Shown: one piece after another, positions 35,066 to 43,077 of the stretch
How positions within the stretch are numbered: position 1 is the stretch's first letter
Layout: each line of letters starts with the position of its first letter
From: Phycisphaerales bacterium
Lineage (GTDB): Bacteria > Planctomycetota > Phycisphaerae > Phycisphaerales > UBA1924
NCBI GenBank assembly: GCA_023382935.1
Contig: JAHDXL010000004.1
Location: 62,001-126,000, forward strand
Direction: 5' to 3'
DNA length: 64,000 bases
Program-made: the position numbers and the translations under genes
The notes under the pieces: model-generated
Told to the model about the DNA's origin: nothing
Database searches by the model: none
Seen by the model: the letters and a program-made list of their open reading frames with translations, nothing else

Positions 35066-35182
35066 GATTCCTTCCTCCTGCTGTTGGCTCGCACAGGTAC
35101 ACACCGCACGCCCGACGCGACGGGAGTGGAGCGGCGCACCATCTCGATGCCCCGGTCCGGAGAAAAGTCATGTACAAGTCAC

Positions 35183-35815
35183 TCAGCGACGACGACGAAG
35201 CCCCAGCACCGCCAGCCCGAGCAGGGCGCCGGTCCCAGGAGCCGGCGCCATGTCCCACGTAGCGTTGTCCATCACCGTGGTCGGGAAGAACCCGAAGCCG
35301 AGAATGCGGATCTCGTCGAACGTGTCGTCATTCATCGCGGTGATGTCAAACCAGGTGTCACCCAGCCCGCCCCACGCCGGCGTGTGACCCCACGACGCGC
35401 CGACCTCGACCCCGTCATTGAACAGAATCACCGCCAGTCCGACGCCCATGAACGTCGGCCGGCCCGAGGGATCCCGGATCTGGGCCGAAAAGTCCGTCAG
35501 CCCGTTGCTGAAGTTCATGAACACGCCCCAAGCGCCTAGAACGAGTTGCCCTGCCCCAGCCCCCAGCCGGCGAACATGTCGTTGTCGCCGACGATCGTTC
35601 TGCCTTCCCCGGACTGGAGAGAGGCCAAGCCCAGCCCGGCGAACGAGTCCGGCGCGATCACCCCCACCGGCCCGCCGACCTCGTCGAAGTTCAGGGTGGT
35701 CGCATAGGTGGGTGCCGGAGCCCCGGTCTGAGTGATGGTGAAACCCCCGCCTGAGCAACACCGGCTCCCCACACCACCGCCGCGCCCCCCACAATCAGAG
35801 TCTTTTTTGTCGCAT
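35183..35815 (-). pseudogene. Broken PEP-CTERM-like secreted protein (three frames)
   Basis: The pieces of one protein lie in successive frames. After the likely ATG at 35815, one base seems to be missing in an A6 run; the shifted frame then gives the signal peptide TKKTLIVGGAAVVWGAGVAQA. One base is lost in a G5 run near 35755, after which the frame reads FTITQTGAPAPTYATTLNF and continues to GLGQGNSF. A third shift near 35540 leads to VFMNFSNGLTDFSAQIRDP through FDITAMNDDTFDEIRILGFG and the C-terminal sorting-like signal APAPGTGALLGLAVLGLRRRR. The tail has the small-Pro turn, hydrophobic helix and Arg end of PEP-CTERM anchors. Three single-base losses in short homopolymers suggest decay or assembly error; only comparison can decide. 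Confidence 0.65.
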
Positions 35816-35865
35816 TCTCCTTCTCTCGCGATTGCGGGCCCGACCATCGGTGCCACGCTCCGGCG

Positions 35866-35909
35866 CAGATAGTGGGACTCGGATGATCACACAAGTTTCC
35901 ATATGGAAA
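35866..35909 (-). promoter_or_regulatory. Divergent control region with perfect 14-bp palindrome
   Basis: TTTCCATATGGAAA (35896-35909) is a perfect palindrome in the 167-nt gap between the divergent PEP-CTERM-like and HTH genes. On the minus strand TTGTGT (plus 35889-35894), 17 nt and TATCTG (plus 35866-35871) form a possible promoter directly next to the palindrome. It could be an operator, perhaps of the neighbouring HTH protein (inference). Confidence 0.4.
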
Positions 35910-35982
35910 TCTTTGCAAAACTCCTTGGCCGCACCTCCACCCTTCGCCAGCGCCTCGCGATCCTGTGTCGAGGAAGCCTCCG

Positions 35983-37212
35983 ATGCCCCCGAACACCACC
36001 ACCGGCTTCGAATCCGACTGCCGCGAGCGCCTCGACGCCCTTCGCGCCTCCCTGATCCGCCTGTACGCCAGCATGGGGCTGGATCCGGAGAGCCCCTAGG
36101 ACATCGCGTGGGCGTTCAAACTCAACAAAACCCTAACATGGAAACTGTCGAAGGTCATCAATGCCTCGTACACCCTGACCGGCGTTTCACATGTTCCGGG
36201 CCTGAGTGCGATGGGGATCTTCCTCGACGCCCTGGAGAGTTGGGGGGCCCAGCAGCTTGATCTGCAGGCCGTTCGGGACGCCGCCGAACGGTTCGAAGAG
36301 GTCATTGAACTGCATGTGGGTGATCGCCCGACGCTGCAACTGGTGCTGGACGGGCTGGCGCCCGGGGCCGCCGACCGGCTCGAGATGAGCCGCAAACTCG
36401 CGTTCCGGGACAACAGCGGGATCTATGGCGTGCAGGCGCGCACACGGATGGCGTTGCATGTGCTGGCCCCCAACGCCGACGACCCGGGCAAACTCGACCT
36501 GGCGATGGTGCGGGGGTACATCGGGTTCCGGCGTCTGCGCCCTCTGGTGCGCTGGCCCATGTTCCAGATGCGTGCGTGGAGCACCGGCGACGACCAGATG
36601 ATGACCCACCAGCGCTGGGAGCCGATCGAGGCTTCGGGCAATGGCCAACAGACCTGCCTGATGCCTTCCTTCAGTTCGGCCAACTTGCTCGAGATCTGCA
36701 CGGAAACGACGCCGGAGGGCATCGACATCGTGGCCATGCCCGGACCGGTGGGCAACTTCGGAGCCATCGACTGCATCGTTGGCGACATGATGCGATCGGC
36801 CGTCAGTCGCTATCGCAGCGCCGACGACGGCACGGGTGAACTGGGAGCGGCCATCACGGTTCCGGTTGAGACACTGGTCGTTGACCTGGTCGCCCATGAG
36901 GACCTGGCCTTTGCCCTGACGCCGAAGGTGGTGGTGTTCGGACATGTGGCCCCGCACGGCCGACCCAGCGGGCGCGAGGATGCTTTGACGACGCTTCCGA
37001 TCATGGACGAGGTGCGCGAACTTTCCGGCCGCCCGCCGGCGATGGCGACTCCGCGCGTTCCCAAATACTCCGACCTGGTCGTGCAGGTGTGTAAATGGCT
37101 CGGGTGCCCGCTGGACAAGATGCGTGCGGTGCGTCTGGAAATGAAGTACCCGCCGCTGGGCGCCAACGTGGTGTTTCGGTTTGAGTTGCCGGATCCGCCG
37201 CAAATGTCATAG
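35983..37212 (+). pseudogene. HTH-containing planctomycete protein interrupted by in-frame TAG
   Basis: From ATG 35983 (GAGGAAG 7 nt upstream) the frame reads MPPNTTTGFESDCRERLDAL up to GLDPESP, meets TAG at 36097-36099, and then continues in the same frame without another stop to 37212. The post-stop segment DIAWAFKLNKTLTWKLSKVI looks like the rest of an HTH motif, so the TAG interrupts one gene (a sense CAG or similar is likely ancestral). The remainder (about 370 residues; RKLAFRDNSGIYGVQARTRM, VRGYIGFRRLRPLVRWP, VPKYSDLVVQVCKWLG) resembles large conserved proteins of unknown function in planctomycetes. A shorter product starting at ATG 36211 could still be made. Other genes here end in TAG, so read-through as the normal genetic code is unlikely. 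Confidence 0.7.
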
Positions 37213-37602
37213 AAGCGCGAAGGCCGGTCGCTCACCTCCGTTCACGACCGCGTCGACGAACAGGGCCAGATGCGACCACTTGCCGCCCTATCAGGGACGG
37301 TGCCGCGGGAAGGAGCGGTGACGTCGCGTGTGAAACGCCACTGCTGCGCCGCGAGGGAGCCCCGGCACCGACTTGCGTCTCGAGTGGCGGCGAGCCGTGG
37401 CACCCGGCAGTTCAACGTCTCATTCGGGGCACCCGGCCCACCTTGGGAGTGTGGCTGCAACGGTGTCCAGCCGCAAGCCGAATCCGGGACTTCAGGTCAG
37501 GTCGTCCGCCGATTGAGGCCGGGGTGTCCGCATCTTCATGGCCTGCGGTGCACGTTCACGCAATCCTTTGGTCCGAGGGGGAGTTGGGGTACACTGTGCC
37601 CC
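37213..37602 (+). promoter_or_regulatory. 390-nt intergenic region ending in a leaderless-type promoter
   Basis: No gene is supported here. At its right end TTGGTC (37568-37573), a 16-nt spacer and TACACT (37590-37595) form a promoter-like pair only 7 nt before the GTG at 37603. The rest is GC-rich without a clear hairpin, repeat or coding frame. Confidence 0.45.
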
Positions 37603-38400
37603 GTGTTTGAGCACATGAACAGCCAGGATGCGCACCGGTGCCACATGCTGGCCGGGGAGTGTCGTGAACTGGGGGCCGACAGCGACGGGTGGCGGGTGCA
37701 CCTGATCGAGGGGCTTCGGGCGCTGGTGGGGGCGCGCGTGGTCATCATGGCCGAACTGGTGAATCTCGGGCCCGATGCCGAAGGCCCAATGAAGTCGCTG
37801 GCGACGCATCGCGTGGGGTGGGCCGACCCGGTGTCTGAGGCACGCTGGCGCGAGTATGCCCAGTCGACGCCGGTGCAGCGAACGCCGGAGTATCCGTACA
37901 TCAATCGCTTCGCCGGCGATCGCCTGACGCTTTCGCGCGATGAAATCTGGGGGCGCGAGAGTTGGTATCGCTCCAAGACATTCAACGAGATTCACCGCGC
38001 CTGCGGGATTGACGACTACGTGATGTCGATCCGCGCGACGGACATTCCCGGACGCTCGCTGTCGATGTGGATTCACCGCGAGGTGGGCGAGCAGGGGTTC
38101 GGGGCGCGCGAGCGCGGGTTAATTTGTCTGGTGCATGACGTAATCAGCCGCGAGGTGGGCGGATTTCTGGCGCGGGCCGACGAGCCGAGGCTGGCACCGC
38201 TGACTGAGCGCCAGCGCCAGGTGCTGGCGCGTCTGCTTCATGGAGATTCGGAGAAGGAAATCGCGTTTGCATTCAATTTGAGTCGCGCCACCGTGCATGA
38301 CCATGTGCTGGCGCTGCACCGGCATTTCGGCGTTTCCAGCCGCGGGGAGTTGCTTTCCCGCTTCATTGGGCGCGCCAGGCCCCGGCTGGGCGAACGCTGA
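37603..38400 (+). CDS. LuxR-type HTH transcriptional regulator
   Basis: The protein of 265 residues (from GTG 37603; 261 from ATG 37615) ends in a LuxR/GerE DNA-binding domain: LTERQRQVLARLLHGDSEKEIAFAFNLSRATVHDHVLALHRHFGV, with the usual TERE-like start and recognition helix. The N-terminal 180 residues look like a GAF/sensor-like domain (LIEGLRALVGARVVIMAEL, GIDDYVMSIRATDIPGRSLSMWIHR, FGARERGLICLVHDVI) as in many planctomycete LuxR proteins. GTG was chosen because a TACACT box sits 7 nt upstream and there is no ribosome-binding site for either start. It precedes the secreted propeller gene but the targets are unknown. Confidence 0.85.
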   Translation: MFEHMNSQDAHRCHMLAGECRELGADSDGWRVHLIEGLRALVGARVVIMAELVNLGPDAEGPMKSLATHRVGWADPVSEARWREYAQSTPVQRTPEYPYINRFAGDRLTLSRDEIWGRESWYRSKTFNEIHRACGIDDYVMSIRATDIPGRSLSMWIHREVGEQGFGARERGLICLVHDVISREVGGFLARADEPRLAPLTERQRQVLARLLHGDSEKEIAFAFNLSRATVHDHVLALHRHFGVSSRGELLSRFIGRARPRLGER

Positions 38401-38484
38401 TCACCCCTTCATCTCGATCACCGCCAAGCCCACCGAACAGTGGGGGCGGTTGTGCAGTGCGCCGGGCGAAACTGAATGTTGTTC

Positions 38485-38503
38485 GCAGGGCGGGGTGCCC
38501 TGC
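38485..38503 (+). other. Hairpin in the leader of the propeller gene
   Basis: GCAGGGC (38485-38491) and GCCCTGC (38497-38503) form a 7-bp stem with a 5-nt loop, 33 nt upstream of the ATG at 38537. No T-tract follows. It may influence translation or mark the end of the regulator mRNA. Confidence 0.3.
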
Positions 38504-38536
38504 GGCTCCGGGATTGCCCTGAATGGGAGAAGCAAC

Positions 38537-39502
38537 ATGAGAATCGCAAGCGCCCTTGTGCTCGCCGCGTGCGGGCTTTCCAGTTCGGTGATGGCCGAGG
38601 AACTGATCGTCACCGGGCTGTCGGGGCTGGTGCAGACAATTGACTTGGACACGGGGGAGGTCGGGCACCGCGGGGTGTGCACCGGCGCGGTGAGCGCGAT
38701 GGCTGTGGCCGACGGGGTGCTCTATCTGGGCGGTTTCTTCGGCGATGTGTACAAGTTTGACATGACGACCAACCAGGTGGTCGATTCGTTTTCGATTCCC
38801 GGCTCGACACACGCAATGGGGTGGGACGGGGCTCGCCTGCTGATCGCCAACTCGGACAGCACGATCATCACCATCGATCCGGCCAATAACTCGATCGTCG
38901 AGACGAGGAACGTGCCGACCAGCGACATCAGCGCCATGGGCATCGACGCGGGCGGGCTGTTTGTCGGCGGAGAAAACTCGCTGGCGTTGCGTTCCCCGAT
39001 CGGACGTGACAACTTCCAGTTTTTCGCGGCCTGTGGTTCGCAGATCAAGGCCATGGGCTTCGGGCCTCAGATCATGTACCTGGCCGGCGCGACCTTTGCG
39101 GGCAACGCGGGCACCGTCTACACGTTTGACAAGTTCGTGGGCGGGGTGACGTATTCAGGGACGTTCTCCACGCCAAACGTGCCCACGGCCGTGTTGGCGC
39201 ACAACGGCAAGTTGTACGTCGGCGGCACCGACGGCATGGTGCACGAGATGGACCCGGTGACGGGGCAAATCTTCCGCTCGTTCGACCTATTCATCGAGGT
39301 GCGAGGCATCGCGCCGACCGAGGGGCTGGTCAGTTGCCCGGCCGACTATGACATCTCGGGCGACCTGAACTTCTTTGACGTGATGGCCTTCCTCCAGTTG
39401 TTGTCGACCCAGCGCCCAGCCGGGGACACGAACGGGGACGGGGCCTTTGACATCCACGACGTGGTGTTCTTCCTGGACATGTTCCACGCCGGCTGCGATT
39501 GA
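38537..39502 (+). CDS. Secreted beta-propeller-like protein with GC-type dockerin tail
   Basis: The 321-residue protein has a signal peptide (MRIASALVLAACGLSSSVMA), a region with repeated short strands typical of PQQ/NHL-like propellers (GVLYLGGFFGDVYKFDM, AMGWDGARLLIANSDSTI, HNGKLYVGGTDGMVHEMD), and a C-terminal domain CPADYDISGDLNFFDVMAFL ... DTNGDGAFDIHDVVFFLDMF. This tail has two EF-hand-like calcium loops as in dockerins, and is characteristic of Phycisphaerae secreted proteins. GGGAGAAG precedes the ATG. A strong terminator follows the stop. The binding partner of the tail is unknown. Confidence 0.85.
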   Translation: MRIASALVLAACGLSSSVMAEELIVTGLSGLVQTIDLDTGEVGHRGVCTGAVSAMAVADGVLYLGGFFGDVYKFDMTTNQVVDSFSIPGSTHAMGWDGARLLIANSDSTIITIDPANNSIVETRNVPTSDISAMGIDAGGLFVGGENSLALRSPIGRDNFQFFAACGSQIKAMGFGPQIMYLAGATFAGNAGTVYTFDKFVGGVTYSGTFSTPNVPTAVLAHNGKLYVGGTDGMVHEMDPVTGQIFRSFDLFIEVRGIAPTEGLVSCPADYDISGDLNFFDVMAFLQLLSTQRPAGDTNGDGAFDIHDVVFFLDMFHAGCD

Positions 39503-39762
39503 GACACACCCTTTTTCAGCGCGCCAGCGCGGTGTGCCGCCCCGGTGTGTGCTCCACCGGGGCGATCTCATTTTGTCAGGGTCGATCTCAATCAGGCGGG
39601 GCGGCATGTTCAATGCTCGCCCACGGGCGTGCCACTGCGCCAAGCCCGCCAGCCCACCACTCATGCACCGAAGGCACGCGACTGGTGCGAAGCGCCCGGA
39701 TGGGCAATGATGAGGACGGCGTCGAAGCGAGCAACGCAGTACCCGCCGGAGAGGACACCCCG
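39503..39762 (+). terminator. Strong terminator (39538-39575) in the gap after the propeller gene
   Basis: CGCCCCGGTG (39538-39547) and CACCGGGGCG (39555-39564) form a perfect 10-bp stem with a 7-nt loop, followed by ATCTCATTTTGTC. It ends the propeller transcript. The remaining about 190 nt before the next gene show a GGAGAGG ribosome-binding site near 39748 but no clear promoter. Confidence 0.7.
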
Positions 39763-41142
39763 ATGACGAGCGACAGCATTTCCCGTCGTGCATTCATGCA
39801 GGCAAGCGCGGCCGCGGGCGTGGCGGCCTGGGCCGGACCGAGTTTCGCTCGCGCCCAAGCGGACACGCGCCTGCGCGTGCTGTGCATCGGCGTCATCGGC
39901 ACCATCGGCGAGGCCGACCGGCATCACGTCGCTTCGCATCCGCTGGTCGATATCGTCGGCCTGTGCGACGTGGACGCCGCGTCGCTGGCCAAGGCGGCGG
40001 GTGAACATCCCAAGGCCTTCACCTGCGCCGACTATCGCGAGGCCTTTGACAAGCACGCGGACAAGTTCGACGCCGTGATCGTCGCCACACCCGACCACTC
40101 GCACTGCACGATCATGACGACGGCCCTGGCGCACCACAAGCATGTGTACGGTCAGAAGCCGCTGGTGCAACAACTCGAGGAACTGGAGATTCTTGAGCAG
40201 GCCGTCCACGCGCGCCCGCACTGCCAGACACAGACCGGGGCCCAGCGCATCGAGCACGCGGCTCGACGGGCTGCTGTGGACATCCTCCGCAGCGGGCAAC
40301 TGGGCAAGGTGATCGAGGTGCACGTCACCTTCGGCAACGGCGCGCTGGCTGGCGGGTACTACTTCGCCGACGGCGTGTTGGGCGATCCCATCGAGCCGCC
40401 GACCGGCTTTGACTACAACCTGTGGTTGTGCGGGGCCCAGGAGGAACCCTGTCGTCCGCAGATGGTGCAGCGACAGTGGCGCAGTTGGTGGAAGTATGGC
40501 GGCGGGCAGATCACCGACTGGGTCGTGCACCTGACCGACGTGGTCTTCTACGCCTTCCCCGAACTGACCAGCCCCGTCCAGGTGTGCTCGCGGACGCCCT
40601 CACGCAACCTGACGCACTTCCACGCCGACCGGGTCAGTTCGACCATCACCTATCCGGTCAACAGCGACAAGTTCGCCAACACCACCTGCAACTTCTACTT
40701 CTATGACAGCAACATGCGCCCGGACCGCGCCCAACTGGGCATAGGCGAAGGCGACTGGCCCAGCGGCATCGTCACCATCGTCGTCTGCGAGGGCGGCACG
40801 CTTGTGCTGGCACCCGAAGGCCCGCTGGAGATCTGGCGCGACAAGCAGAAGTCTGACGGCATGCAGTGGCCGGGGTTGCCCGCGTATGAGTCGTTCAACC
40901 ACTGGCACGCATGGGTTGACAAGGCCCTGGGCCGCGACACACCGCACCGGTGGATGCCCTTCGAGATCGGCTTGCGCTGCACCGAGCCGGGCCTGCTGGC
41001 GGTCAAGGCGGCCAAGTACCCCGGACAAGTCCTGCAGTGGGATCGCAGGAACCTGGTCTTCCCCAATCATGCCGGAGCCACCAGGACGCTGGTGCGGCGA
41101 GAATACCGCAAGGGCTTCGAGCCGGTCCGCATCAAGCCGTGA
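39763..41142 (+). CDS. Tat-exported Gfo/Idh/MocA-family oxidoreductase
   Basis: The 459-residue protein begins with a twin-arginine signal (ISRRAFMQASAAAGVAAWAG) followed by a Rossmann domain with VIGTIGEADRHHVASHPLVDIVGLCDVD, IVATPDHSH (conserved DHxH/P motif) and a QKPLVQQLEELEIL segment where the family has EKP. The C-terminal domain has the WKYGGGQITDWVVHLTDVVFY motif shared by planctomycete secreted Gfo/Idh/MocA proteins. These bind NAD(P) and act on sugars or glycosides, but the substrate cannot be told. GGAGAGG lies about 13 nt upstream of the ATG. It is the first of several sugar-related exported proteins. Confidence 0.88.
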   Translation: MTSDSISRRAFMQASAAAGVAAWAGPSFARAQADTRLRVLCIGVIGTIGEADRHHVASHPLVDIVGLCDVDAASLAKAAGEHPKAFTCADYREAFDKHADKFDAVIVATPDHSHCTIMTTALAHHKHVYGQKPLVQQLEELEILEQAVHARPHCQTQTGAQRIEHAARRAAVDILRSGQLGKVIEVHVTFGNGALAGGYYFADGVLGDPIEPPTGFDYNLWLCGAQEEPCRPQMVQRQWRSWWKYGGGQITDWVVHLTDVVFYAFPELTSPVQVCSRTPSRNLTHFHADRVSSTITYPVNSDKFANTTCNFYFYDSNMRPDRAQLGIGEGDWPSGIVTIVVCEGGTLVLAPEGPLEIWRDKQKSDGMQWPGLPAYESFNHWHAWVDKALGRDTPHRWMPFEIGLRCTEPGLLAVKAAKYPGQVLQWDRRNLVFPNHAGATRTLVRREYRKGFEPVRIKP

Positions 41143-41237
41143 TCGTGCCGCAGTCATGACCGCCACCGCGTCGGCCTCGCTCCCGTCCTTGCGATGTCGG
41201 GGTATGCTGTGGCTTGCGGATTGAACGGAGGTGGGGC

Positions 41238-43046
41238 ATGCTGAGCGCACTGGCGTGTGTAGTCGGTTCGCTGGCGCTGGCGGCGGACATCGAACTGCAC
41301 GTCGGGCTCAAGGACGCCGCGGCGACAGGGCTGTCGGTGCCGCGTCTGGCCGACGTGCCGGCACATCTGCGCTCCCTGCGGGCGGAAGGTCGCACCGAAG
41401 CGGCCGTCATCGTGCTGCACGAGGCGCACCACGCGCTCGATGCCCCACTCGTGCTGACACCGGACGAGGTGGGCGAGGGGCTCTCGTTCGTCACCGGCGA
41501 CGGCGTCGAAGCGACGATCAGCGGCGGCGTAATGATCTCGGGCTGGACACCGGGCGATGACGGCCAATGGTACGCGAAGATCCCGGCGGCGGTGGAAGGA
41601 GCGTGGTGGTTCGAGGAGTTGTTCGTCGATGGGAAGCGCGCCACGCGGGCCCGCGAGCCTGACGCTGAAGATGCGCGCGTGGTGACAGCGGGTGCGGACA
41701 ACCGCACCAGTTTCACCTTCGATCCGGTGCAAGTCGACGCGAGCGGAGTTGACGAATCCTGCGAAGTGGTGTTGCTGCATGACTGGTCGATTTCGCGCGT
41801 GCGCATCGCCAGCATCGACCGCGAGACGCACACGATCACCGTTGCCCATCCGATCGGCTGCAAGGCGCCGCACTTTGCCATCACCAACTTCGAGCCGCAC
41901 CCGCGCTTCTTCATCGAAGGCGGGGCGCGCCTGGTGGACGAGCCCGGCGAGTGGGCTCTGGTGCGACGGACCGGCGAACTGATCTATCGCCCGCGGCCAG
42001 GCCAGTCGCCGGAGACAACGAAGTTCATCGCCCCGCGCGCCGCGGCGCTCGTCGTCGCGTCCGGCACGCCGGATCGGCTGCTCGCGCCGGTGTCCTTCAC
42101 CGGCATCCGCTTCGCCCACGTTTCGTGGCCCATCCCGGACTACGGATACGCCGAGGGGCAGGCCGCGTTTTACGAGCAGCGCGGTGACTCAGCCTCCGAC
42201 GGCACGCGCGATGCCGTGCCGGCCGCCATCACGTTCACCTGGGCCCGCGCCCCCAGACTCGACCGCTGCACCATCGAGTCGGTCGGCGGCACGGGCGTCG
42301 TCATCGGCGCCGGGTGCCGCGACGGACTCATCGTCGATTCGATCATCCGCGACTGCGGCGCCAATGGCGTCATGCTCGGCGAGAATACAGCGCGGGAAGC
42401 CAAGGGTGGCCCGTGGTGGCAGACTGCTCCACAACAAGTCGCCACCAACAACGCCATCGAATACTGTCTCGTCGAAAAGTGCGGGCAGCGCTTCTTCGGG
42501 GCCGTGGGCGTGTGGGTCGGACTGGCTGAAAAAACGCGCGTTGAGCACTGCGAGGTGCGCGATCTGCCCTACACCGGCGTCTCGGTGGGCTGGCGCTGGG
42601 ACGAGACGCCCACGCCCTGCCGCGAAACTCTGATCGCCGGCAACCACATCCACCACGTCATGCAGGTACTCTCCGATGGCGGCGGCATCTACACGCTCGG
42701 GCTCCAGCCCGGGGCGATCATCCGCGGCAACGCCATCCACGACGTCCGCGCCAACGTCGGGCGGGCGCCCTCGAACGGCATCTTCCTCGACCAGGGCACG
42801 ACCGGGATGGTTGTTGAGCGCAACATCTTCTGGAACATCGATCGCACGCCGATCCGATGGCACTGGACCTACCAGAACACGGTGCGCGACAACCTGTTCG
42901 TGCTGGCAGGGGGGCAGGAGATTGCCAGGTACGACCGGGCCCGGCCCGAGGACATCGCCTACGAGAACAATGAGATAGTCCCGGACGTGAGCATGGTGGA
43001 GAAATCGGTCGAGGCGATCACGGCGCGGGCAGGGCCCCGCCCCTGA
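41238..43046 (+). CDS. Secreted right-handed beta-helix protein
   Basis: The 602-residue protein has a signal peptide (MLSALACVVGSLALAAD) and a long C-terminal half built of parallel beta-helix coils: TIESVGGTGVVIGAGCRDGL, IRDCGANGVMLGENTA, VEHCEVRDLPYTGVSVGW, NHIHHVMQVLSDGGGIYTLG, NAIHDVRANVGRAPSNGIFL, RNIFWNIDRTPIRWH. This fold is typical of polysaccharide lyases and related exported proteins (PF13229-type). The ATG at 41238 was chosen because GGAGG lies 6 nt upstream; an in-frame TTG is earlier. It is probably in one unit with the preceding oxidoreductase only by orientation; substrate is unknown. Confidence 0.87.
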   Translation: MLSALACVVGSLALAADIELHVGLKDAAATGLSVPRLADVPAHLRSLRAEGRTEAAVIVLHEAHHALDAPLVLTPDEVGEGLSFVTGDGVEATISGGVMISGWTPGDDGQWYAKIPAAVEGAWWFEELFVDGKRATRAREPDAEDARVVTAGADNRTSFTFDPVQVDASGVDESCEVVLLHDWSISRVRIASIDRETHTITVAHPIGCKAPHFAITNFEPHPRFFIEGGARLVDEPGEWALVRRTGELIYRPRPGQSPETTKFIAPRAAALVVASGTPDRLLAPVSFTGIRFAHVSWPIPDYGYAEGQAAFYEQRGDSASDGTRDAVPAAITFTWARAPRLDRCTIESVGGTGVVIGAGCRDGLIVDSIIRDCGANGVMLGENTAREAKGGPWWQTAPQQVATNNAIEYCLVEKCGQRFFGAVGVWVGLAEKTRVEHCEVRDLPYTGVSVGWRWDETPTPCRETLIAGNHIHHVMQVLSDGGGIYTLGLQPGAIIRGNAIHDVRANVGRAPSNGIFLDQGTTGMVVERNIFWNIDRTPIRWHWTYQNTVRDNLFVLAGGQEIARYDRARPEDIAYENNEIVPDVSMVEKSVEAITARAGPRP

Positions 43047-43077
43047 GTGCGCACCACGCCCGACCTACCCTGTGGGC

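Noticed and set aside
35983-37212. TAG recoding (stop codon read as an amino acid) to explain the HTH gene
   Set aside because: Several intact genes (dnaB, hoxY, the glycosyltransferase) end at TAG at the expected family C terminus, so TAG is a stop here. No pyl or sel genes are in the window.
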